Positions 1 through 5,056 of a stretch of 5,429 nt of DNA are shown here, one piece after another. Source of the DNA: an uncultured Actinomycetes bacterium (lineage in GTDB: Bacteria > Actinomycetota > Thermoleophilia > Solirubrobacterales > 70-9); the NCBI GenBank assembly GCA_946886425.1, contig CAMPIP010000161.1, positions 1 through 5,429 of the forward strand, given 5' to 3'. Below the pieces are notes generated by a model. The model saw nothing but the letters and a program-made list of their open reading frames with translations, had not been told where the DNA came from and made no database searches. Every line of letters begins with the position of its first letter. Position 1 is the stretch's first letter. The translations under genes were made by a program, and so were the position numbers.

Positions 1-792
1 GGCTCGCCGCTCCCGCCCGAGGGCTTCGACTGGGTCTACGAGCAGCTCGGCGCCGACACCTGGCTGTTCTCCACCTCCGGTGGCACCGACCTCTGCACCG
101 CCTTCGTCGGCGGCGTCTCGCTGCTGCCGGTCTACCGCGGCGAGCTGCAGGGCCGGGCGCTGGGGGCCGCGGTCGAGGCCTGGGACGAGGCCGGCAACGC
201 GGTCGTCGACGAGGTCGGCGAGCTGGTCGTCACCGAGCCGATGCCCTCGATGCCGGTCGGCTTCTGGGGCGACGCCGACGGCTCCCGCTACCGGGCCGCC
301 TACTTCGAGCACTACCCCGGCGTCTGGCGCCACGGCGACTGGATCGAGATCACCTCGCGCGGCACCGCGATCATCTACGGCCGCTCCGACTCGACGATCA
401 ACCGCGGCGGCATCCGCATGGGGACCAGCGAGATCTACCGGGCCGTCCTCGACCACGACGACGTCCTCGACGCCCTGGTCGTCGACGTTCCCCGCCCCGA
501 CACCGACGGCTGGATGCCGCTCTTCGTCGTCCTCCGCGAGGGCGCCGAGCTGGACGACGAGCTGCGCCGGGCGCTCGCCAAGAGCATCCGCGAGCGCTGC
601 TCGCCGCGCCACGTCCCCGATGAGGTCTTCGCGATCACGGAGGTGCCGCGCACCCTCAGCGGCAAGGTCCTCGAGGTGCCGGTAAAGCGGATCCTGATGG
701 GAACCCCGGCCGAGCAGGCGGCCAGCCGCGACTCCCTCGCCAACCCCGCCGCGCTCGACTACTTCACGGCAATGGCGGCGCGCTCGTCGTAG
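1..792 (+). CDS. aacS: Acetoacetyl-CoA synthetase (acetoacetate--CoA ligase), C-terminal part; 5' end outside window
   Basis: The frame is open from base 1 and ends at TAG 790-792, giving 263 residues of a protein that is usually about 650. It is an ANL-superfamily (AMP-forming) enzyme that converts acetoacetate, ATP and CoA to acetoacetyl-CoA in the cytoplasm. Visible in fragment numbering: the STSGGTD core at 24-30; the GVWRHGDW motif with the ribose-binding Asp at 113; the hinge-region motif GRSDSTINRGGIRMG at 127-141; and TLSGK near the end with the adenylation lysine K222 (codon 664-666). CTAFVGG, TEPMPSMP and the long tail after SGK (EVPVKRILMG) are typical of acetoacetyl-CoA synthetase rather than acetyl-CoA synthetase. 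In Streptomyces lividans the equivalent lysine is known to be acetylated, which inactivates the enzyme; such control is possible here but not visible. The gene converges on PAP2 and overlaps it by 34 bp. Its likely role is to activate acetoacetate released by the HMG-CoA lyase encoded nearby. Confidence 0.93.
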   Translation, partial: GSPLPPEGFDWVYEQLGADTWLFSTSGGTDLCTAFVGGVSLLPVYRGELQGRALGAAVEAWDEAGNAVVDEVGELVVTEPMPSMPVGFWGDADGSRYRAAYFEHYPGVWRHGDWIEITSRGTAIIYGRSDSTINRGGIRMGTSEIYRAVLDHDDVLDALVVDVPRPDTDGWMPLFVVLREGAELDDELRRALAKSIRERCSPRHVPDEVFAITEVPRTLSGKVLEVPVKRILMGTPAEQAASRDSLANPAALDYFTAMAARSS

Positions 793-798
793 TCGAGC
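753..798. terminator. Inverted repeat holding the stop codons of the two convergent genes; possible bidirectional terminator
   Basis: GCTCGACTAC (753-762) and GTAGTCGAGC (789-798) are perfect 10-bp inverted arms separated by 26 bp. The right arm holds the TAG that ends the synthetase (790-792) and the left arm holds the complement of the TAG that ends PAP2 (759-761). Both genes therefore finish in the same GTAGTCGAGC sequence read on their own strand. A transcript from either side could fold this stem just past its stop codon. No T-run follows in either direction, so it is not a classical intrinsic terminator. A bidirectional terminator or a 3'-end stabiliser is an inference from position and symmetry. 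Confidence 0.35.
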
Positions 799-1412
799 CG
801 AGCCGAGCCCCGCGCCCGCAGCACCGCCAGTACGGCGAAGCCCCAGGCGGCCGCGACCAGGAGGCCGGCGGCGACGTCGCTCGGATAGTGCCAGTCGAGC
901 ACCAGCACCGAACACCCGACCGCGAGGTAGAAGCCGGCGCCCGCCACGGCGACGAGGCTCCGCAGGCGCGGCGGCGTCACGAACAGCCAGGCGACGGCGA
1001 TCGAGGCCGCCGCGGTCGCGTGGCCGCTCGGGAAGGCGTTGCCTCTCACCTGGAAGCCACCCAGCGACGGTTGGTAGCGCGGGTGAGCCAGTAGCACTTT
1101 GAGGACCTGGGTGGTGACGTTGGCGCCGGCGACCACGACGACCGCCGCCAGCGCCCCATCGGGGCGGCCGCGCAGCAGCGCCACCGCGCAGGCCGCGGCG
1201 AGCAGGAGCAGCAGCGACAGCGGGTCGCCGAGGTGGGCGAGGCCTTCGGCCAGCCAGCCGAGCGCGCTGTCCCCGTGCGCCGCCAGCCTGCCGAGCAGGC
1301 GCGCGTCGAGCCGCTCGCTGGGCCCGACCGCGTAGGCGAGGTAGGCCAGCGCCATCAGCGCGAGGACGCAGGCCAGGCAGGCCGCCAGCGGTGCTTTCGC
1401 TCGTTTCGCCAC
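759..1412 (-). CDS. PAP2-family (type 2 phosphatidic acid phosphatase) membrane protein with altered active-site motifs
   Basis: 217 residues from GTG 1412-1410 to TAG 761-759. PAP2 enzymes hydrolyse lipid phosphates such as phosphatidate or undecaprenyl pyrophosphate on the outer face of the membrane. Hydrophobic stretches at about 8-30, 62-81, 86-108, 133-147, 151-172 and 179-198 give the usual six-helix layout. Motif C1 is K105 to R112 (KVLLAHPR, followed by Tyr instead of the common Pro). Motif C2 is FPSGH at 127-131, with the acid/base His131. Motif C3 ends in WHYPSD with nucleophile His175 and Asp179, but the usual Arg of SR-x5-H is Val169 (read S168-V169). The catalytic histidines and aspartate are kept, so activity is plausible, but one phosphate-binding arginine is missing. 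No Shine-Dalgarno sequence precedes the GTG. It lies 34 bp behind the carboxylase gene and may be cotranscribed with it. The substrate cannot be told; family membership is secure. Confidence 0.9.
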   Translation of the reverse strand: MAKRAKAPLAACLACVLALMALAYLAYAVGPSERLDARLLGRLAAHGDSALGWLAEGLAHLGDPLSLLLLLAAACAVALLRGRPDGALAAVVVVAGANVTTQVLKVLLAHPRYQPSLGGFQVRGNAFPSGHATAAASIAVAWLFVTPPRLRSLVAVAGAGFYLAVGCSVLVLDWHYPSDVAAGLLVAAAWGFAVLAVLRARGSARLDYDERAAIAVK

Positions 1413-1446
1413 CGGAAAACGGTAGCGAGAGCGCTTAAACGGAAGC

Positions 1447-2967
1447 TCAGGCGGGCGTGACCGGGTTGCGCCGCTCGGCGAAGGAGCGATCCTTGCCGGC
1501 CGTCTGGGCGAAGCGGCGGATCAGGTCTGTGCGCAGGTCGGCCGGCTCGACGATCGCGTCGACGACCAGCTCGGAGGCGAGGTGGAGGATGTCGATGTCG
1601 GCCGCGTACTCCTCGCGTTTGGCGGCCACGAACGCCTCCCGCTCCGCCTCGTCCTCGATCGCCTGCACCTGGTTGAAGAAGACGGCGTTGACGGCGGCCT
1701 GCGGCCCCATCACCGCGATCGAGGCGCTCGGCAGGGCGATGCAGCAGTCGGGCTCGAAGGCCGGTCCCGCCATCGCGTACAGGCCCGCCCCGTAGGCCTT
1801 GCGGACGATGACGCTGATCTTGGGTACCGTCGCTTCGGAGACGGCGCTGATCATCTTCGCGCCGTGGCGGATGATCCCCTGGCGCTCGACCGCCGTCCCG
1901 ATCATGAAGCCGGGCACGTCGGCGAGGAACAGCAGCGGCAGGTTGAAGGCGTTGCAGGTCTGGATGAAGCGGGCCGCCTTGTCGGCCGAGTCGACGAACA
2001 GCACCCCGCCTTTTTGCTTCGGCTGGTTGGCGACGATCCCGATCGCCCGCCCGTCCAGCCGCCCGTATCCCACGATCAGCTCTTTGGCCCAGCGCTTGTG
2101 GACCTCGAGGAAGCTGCCGGCGTCGAGCAGCGAGTCGAGCACCTCGCGCATGTCGAACGGTTGGTTCTCGTCGGCCGGGACGAGCTCGGCGATCGGCGTG
2201 TCGGAGGCCGGCCCGGCCGGCGAGGCGGCGGGCGGCTGCTCGCGCCAGTTGGCCGGCATGAAGGAGAGGTAGCGCCTGGCGACGTCGATCGCCTCCTCGT
2301 CGCTCCTGGCGAGGAAGTGGCCGCAGCCGGAGACCCCGGTGTGCATCTTCGCTCCGCCCATCTCCTCCAGCGTCACCTTCTCGCCGATCACCATCTCCGC
2401 CATCCGCGGCGAGCCGAGGTACATCGAGGCGTTGCCCTCGCGCATGATCACGACGTCGCAGAAGGCGGGGATGTAGGCGCCGCCGGCGGCGCTGGGGCCG
2501 AACAGCAGGCAGATCTGGGGGACCAGGCCGGAGAGCTTCACCTCGTTGTGGAAGATGCGGCCGGCGCCGCGGCGGCCGGGAAACATCTGCACCTGGTCGG
2601 TGATCCGCGCCCCGGCCGAGTCGACCAGGTAGACGAGCGGGATCCGCAGCACCAGAGCCCGCTCCTGGATGCGGAGGATCTTCTCGACGGTCTTCGGCCC
2701 CCAGGAGCCCGCCTTGACGGTCGGGTCGTTGGCCATCAGCGCCACCTTGCGCCCGTCGACCCGGGCCAGGCCGGTGACGACGCCGTCGGCGCCCAGCCCC
2801 TCCTGGTCCCAGTTGGCCAGCAGCGCTTCCTCGGAGAAGGAGTTCTCGTCGACGAGCCGGGCGACCCGCTCGCGGACCGGCAGCTTGCCCTGCTCGGCGG
2901 TCTTCTCGTGGTGGCGCTCGGGGCCGCCGGCGAGGGCGGCCGCTACTGCGTCCTGAAAGTCGGTCAC
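1447..2967 (-). CDS. Acyl-CoA carboxylase carboxyltransferase (beta) subunit, probably methylcrotonyl-CoA carboxylase
   Basis: 506 residues from GTG 2967-2965 to TGA 1449-1447. It transfers carboxyl from carboxybiotin to an acyl-CoA. It has the two crotonase-like halves of the family. The N half contains GLGADGVVTG (57-66), YLVDSAGARITDQ (113-125) and the oxyanion-hole stretch PSAAGGAYIPAFCD (158-171). The C half contains FLADVPGFMIG (347-357) and the biotin-side glycine stretch RKAYGAGLYAMAGPAF (389-404). Length matches MCC/PCC beta chains (about 510-540). The open frame continues upstream of GTG 2967, but residues there do not resemble the family and no ATG, GTG or TTG is close, so GTG 2967 is the best start; it lacks a clear Shine-Dalgarno. 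Methylcrotonyl-CoA is favoured as substrate because HMG-CoA lyase lies directly upstream, as in liu and Bacillus yng clusters, and the sequence resembles the beta subunit of those Bacillus clusters. Propionyl-CoA, geranyl-CoA or another acyl-CoA remains possible. The partner biotin carboxylase/BCCP subunit is not in the window. Confidence 0.9.
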   Translation of the reverse strand: MTDFQDAVAAALAGGPERHHEKTAEQGKLPVRERVARLVDENSFSEEALLANWDQEGLGADGVVTGLARVDGRKVALMANDPTVKAGSWGPKTVEKILRIQERALVLRIPLVYLVDSAGARITDQVQMFPGRRGAGRIFHNEVKLSGLVPQICLLFGPSAAGGAYIPAFCDVVIMREGNASMYLGSPRMAEMVIGEKVTLEEMGGAKMHTGVSGCGHFLARSDEEAIDVARRYLSFMPANWREQPPAASPAGPASDTPIAELVPADENQPFDMREVLDSLLDAGSFLEVHKRWAKELIVGYGRLDGRAIGIVANQPKQKGGVLFVDSADKAARFIQTCNAFNLPLLFLADVPGFMIGTAVERQGIIRHGAKMISAVSEATVPKISVIVRKAYGAGLYAMAGPAFEPDCCIALPSASIAVMGPQAAVNAVFFNQVQAIEDEAEREAFVAAKREEYAADIDILHLASELVVDAIVEPADLRTDLIRRFAQTAGKDRSFAERRNPVTPA

Positions 2968-2988
2968 GAAGCGGCAGCCTAATCGCCT

Positions 2989-3008
2989 GGCTGACTCGCC
3001 AGTCAGCC
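2989..3008. promoter_or_regulatory. Perfect 8-bp inverted repeat in the HMG-CoA lyase/carboxylase spacer
   Basis: GGCTGACT (2989-2996) and AGTCAGCC (3001-3008) form a perfect palindrome with a 4-base centre (CGCC). It sits in the 73-bp gap, 22 bp before the carboxylase GTG and 33 bp after the HMG-CoA lyase stop. As RNA it would be a compact tetraloop hairpin; as DNA it has the size of a dimeric repressor site (TetR-like operators are of this kind). No T-run follows on the minus strand, so it is not a standard terminator. It could be an operator for the carboxylase gene, an mRNA processing or stability element, or a weak attenuator. The function is unknown. Confidence 0.45.
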
Positions 3009-3040
3009 GCCTGTCGGCGTTGGCGCCCCGGAACCCGTCC

Positions 3041-3970
3041 CTACCCGGCGGCCTCGGGATTCCACTCGACCGGCCCGGCCGTGAGCAGGTGGGCCCCGAG
3101 GGACCGGCCCAGCAGCTCCTGGGCGGCGCCCGAAGCCGCCAACAGCTTCGTGAGGTCGATGCCCGTCTCGACGCCCATCTCGTGCAGCATCGAGACCACG
3201 TCCTCGGTCGAGACGTTGCCGGTCGAGCCGGGCGGGACCGGGCAGCCGCCCAGCTCCCCGAAGCTCGACTCGAAGGAGTCGATCCCCTGCTCCAGCGCCG
3301 ACAGAACGTTGGCAAGCCCCTGGCCGCGGGTGTTGTGGAAGTGGGCGGTCAACTCGACCCCGGTGAGGCGCTCGCGGGCGGCGGCGAAGAACTCGCCGAC
3401 CTGGCGCGGGTTGGCCATCCCGGTGGTGTCGCCGAAGCCGATCTCCTCGCAGCCCTCGGCGGCCAGCCGCTCGGCGATCGCGAAGACCCGCTCGGGCGGC
3501 ACCTCGCCCTCGTAGGGGCAGCCGAACGAGGTGGCGACGACGCCCTCGCGGCGCAGCCCCTCCTCCCCGGCCCGCGCCAGCGTCTCCTCCAGGCCGGCGA
3601 GCGACTCCTCGATCGAGCGGTTGACGTTGCGCTGGTTGTGGGTCTCCGAGGCGGAGAGAAAGACGCTGACCTCGTCGAAGCGGTCGCGCATCTGCAGCGC
3701 CCGCTCCAGCCCGCGCAGGTTCGGGATCAGGACCGAGAAGGCGACCCCCGGCCGCCGCTGCACCGCCATCAGGACCTCGGCCGCGTCGGCGAGCTGCGGG
3801 ATCACGTCCGGACGCACGAAGGAGGTGATCTCCATCCGCTTCACCCCGCTCGCCGAGAGCATGTCGATCAACCGCACCTTCTCGTCGGTCGGGATCGTCT
3901 CCGGCTCGTTCTGGAAGCCGTCGCGCGGCCCGACCTCGCGGATCCGCACGCTCTCCGGGTACTCGGCCAT
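3041..3970 (-). CDS. mvaB: 3-Hydroxy-3-methylglutaryl-CoA lyase
   Basis: 309 residues from ATG 3970-3968 to TAG 3043-3041, the normal length for bacterial HMG-CoA lyase (about 300). It cleaves HMG-CoA to acetyl-CoA and acetoacetate in the cytoplasm, the last step of leucine degradation. It is a TIM-barrel enzyme of the DRE-TIM group. VGPRDGFQNE (13-22) carries the catalytic Arg16 and metal ligand Asp17. TSFV is at 49-52 and SFGCPYEG at 148-155. GDTTGMANP is at 180-188. HFHNTRGQG (210-218) gives metal ligands His210 and His212. The family signature GGCPVPPGSTGNVSTED is at 241-257, with catalytic Cys243 and metal ligand Asn252. These match human Arg41, Asp42, His233, His235, Cys266 and Asn275. 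The start lies only 9 bp after the stop of the DUF559 gene, with no good Shine-Dalgarno, so translational coupling to that gene is likely. 73 bp separate it from the downstream carboxylase gene. Confidence 0.95.
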   Translation of the reverse strand: MAEYPESVRIREVGPRDGFQNEPETIPTDEKVRLIDMLSASGVKRMEITSFVRPDVIPQLADAAEVLMAVQRRPGVAFSVLIPNLRGLERALQMRDRFDEVSVFLSASETHNQRNVNRSIEESLAGLEETLARAGEEGLRREGVVATSFGCPYEGEVPPERVFAIAERLAAEGCEEIGFGDTTGMANPRQVGEFFAAARERLTGVELTAHFHNTRGQGLANVLSALEQGIDSFESSFGELGGCPVPPGSTGNVSTEDVVSMLHEMGVETGIDLTKLLAASGAAQELLGRSLGAHLLTAGPVEWNPEAAG

Positions 3971-3979
3971 CCGGGGAGC

Positions 3980-4999
3980 TTAGGGCGCTCCGTCCCGGCC
4001 GCCGGGCCCGGCCGCGCCAAGCAGGCGCCGCGCGACCGGCCGCAGCGTCGCCAGCACGTGCTCGGGCTCGTAACGAACCTGCTCGTGGGTGAAGCGCAGC
4101 CGGGTATAGCCGGCGGCGGTGTGCGCCTGGTCGCGCTCGTGGTCGCGGCTCTGCTGTGCCGGCGTGCGGTGATGGCGCAGGCTGTCGGTCTCGACCACCA
4201 ACCGCGGCTCCGGCCAGTGGAAATCGACCTCGAACCCGTTCACCCAGGCTTTCGTCTCCGGCACCGGCAGGCCGGCCCGCGCCGCCAGCGGCAGGAACCA
4301 CCGCTCCAGCTTCGAGCGCGTCAGCCGGAACGTCCGCCGGTCGAGCCAGGTCCGCAGACGCCCGAGACCCGGCTGCCGCGGGTGGTCCCTCAGCGCCGCC
4401 CGCAGTTCCGGCGGGTGGATCAGGTCGAGCCGGTCCGCCTCGTCGATCATCCGCTCCGTCTCGATCCGCGGCAACCGCGCGGCCATGTCGAGGATCGTCT
4501 GCGCCGGGCTTGTCACCGGGATCCGCTCGAAGTGCCCGACGTCCTCGTCTCGCAGCCCGGGTCGCCGGTGGGCGCGGATGCCGGGGCACCGCCGTCCCCG
4601 ATCTCCGCGGATCGAGACCTCGACGGTCGCCGGGAGCTCGGCGCCGATCCCGAGGAGGGCGGCTGCACTGCTGTGACTGAGGTGGGCACACCCCGCCGCG
4701 CCGACGCCGGAACCGCCGAGTCCCGCCGCGTCAGCGCGCCCGAAGACCGCGGCCCCATGCCCACAGGCAAGCACAGCCGCCATCCAGCGTCCTTTGTCCG
4801 ACAACCCCGGCCGACCGACGGCGTAGATGCCGCGCCTCACGGGAAGCAGCCTTCCCTTGGCGATCCGGTGCTCGATCCCAGCACTCGAAAACCCAAACGC
4901 ATAGAGCTGCTCCCGGCTCACCACCCAGTGCTGCCTTTCGGCGAGCCGCCAGGCCGCCCGAGACCTCTCCCTGGCTGACTGGGCACTTAACCATGCCAT
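3980..4999 (-). CDS. AbiEi-type winged-helix plus DUF559 (Vsr-like/PD-(D/E)xK) endonuclease-domain protein
   Basis: 339 residues from ATG 4999-4997 to TAA 3982-3980. Residues about 13-62 (AERQHWVVSREQLYAFGF ... GIYAVG) are the winged-helix domain found in AbiEi antitoxin-like proteins. About 110-175 is the linker domain typical of this family (LSHSSAAALLGIG, IPVTSPAQTILDMA). About 225-330 is DUF559, an endonuclease fold related to Vsr. Candidate active-site residues are E232, D259 (EVDFHW), E270 and D272 (VVETDS) and H276/H277, followed by RDHERD and LRFTHEQV. The family is abundant in Actinobacteria; its function is unproven. No toxin gene of the AbiEii type is adjacent. An in-frame TGA lies 36 bases upstream, and no other start codon intervenes, so ATG 4999 is the furthest possible start; it sits in the centre of a long palindrome. 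Residues 84-107 look like an extra Gly/Ala-rich insert. The gene precedes HMG-CoA lyase by 9 bp. Domain assignment is confident; function is not. Confidence 0.82.
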   Translation of the reverse strand: MAWLSAQSARERSRAAWRLAERQHWVVSREQLYAFGFSSAGIEHRIAKGRLLPVRRGIYAVGRPGLSDKGRWMAAVLACGHGAAVFGRADAAGLGGSGVGAAGCAHLSHSSAAALLGIGAELPATVEVSIRGDRGRRCPGIRAHRRPGLRDEDVGHFERIPVTSPAQTILDMAARLPRIETERMIDEADRLDLIHPPELRAALRDHPRQPGLGRLRTWLDRRTFRLTRSKLERWFLPLAARAGLPVPETKAWVNGFEVDFHWPEPRLVVETDSLRHHRTPAQQSRDHERDQAHTAAGYTRLRFTHEQVRYEPEHVLATLRPVARRLLGAAGPGGRDGAP

Positions 5000-5017
5000 C
5001 GCACGGTTAAGAGCCCA
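4980..5017. promoter_or_regulatory. 38-bp palindrome centred on the start codon of the wHTH/DUF559 gene; candidate operator or 5' mRNA hairpin
   Basis: The arms GGGCACTTAACC (4981-4992) and GGTTAAGAGCCC (5005-5016) are complementary at 11 of 12 positions. The match continues inwards (4994-4996 with 5001-5003, and 4998 with 4999) and one base outwards (4980 with 5017), so 16 of 19 pairs match. The centre falls inside the ATG at 4999-4997. No Shine-Dalgarno is visible upstream on the minus strand. It may be an operator for a dimeric DNA-binding protein, possibly the encoded winged-helix protein itself, or a hairpin that hides the start codon in the mRNA. The complementarity is directly seen; either function is inferred. 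Confidence 0.5.
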
Positions 5018-5030
5018 CCGAACCGCGATT

Positions 5031-5053
5031 CACCCCCCCAAGGCCGCGGGGTG
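5031..5053 (-). terminator. GC-rich hairpin just after the SDR stop; weak terminator candidate
   Basis: CACCCC (5031-5036) and GGGGTG (5048-5053) form a 6-bp stem around an 11-base loop that includes GGCC. On the minus strand it starts three bases past the SDR stop codon, in the 57-bp spacer before the DUF559 gene. The following minus-strand bases contain no T-run, so termination here would be inefficient or dependent on other factors. G/C homopolymer runs make chance pairing likely in this base composition. Confidence 0.25.
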
Positions 5054-5056
5054 GGG

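Noticed and set aside
1413..1446. Short 4-bp stem (AGCG/CGCT) and a repeated CCGTTT in the carboxylase/PAP2 spacer.
   Set aside because: Too short to distinguish from chance; no T-run or other terminator mark.
1582..2982. A 466-codon plus-strand open frame antisense to the carboxylase.
   Set aside because: The composition (Asp/Val/His/Arg/Gly-rich) reflects the complement of carboxylase codons; no motif is seen and the minus strand has an unmistakable family match.
2968..3315. In-frame upstream extension of the carboxylase (116 more residues).
   Set aside because: The extra residues overlap the HMG-CoA lyase coding region on the same strand in another frame, are Arg/Ser/Pro-rich and do not resemble any carboxylase N-terminus.
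3003..4691. A 562-codon minus-strand open frame crossing the HMG-CoA lyase and DUF559 genes.
   Set aside because: It is an alternative frame of two real genes, very rich in Arg/Ala/Gly/Pro, with no domain.
3020..4978. A 652-codon plus-strand open frame antisense to the DUF559 and HMG-CoA lyase genes.
   Set aside because: Its translation is Arg/Pro/Gly/Leu-rich with no recognisable domain, and it mirrors two clear genes. It is the usual antisense shadow in GC-rich DNA.
4970..4980. The 11-mer CCTGGCTGACT occurs here and at 2986-2996, next to both candidate regulatory palindromes.
   Set aside because: In a GC-rich window of this length a few shared 11-mers are expected by chance. Here it lies within codons of the DUF559 gene without its inverted partner.
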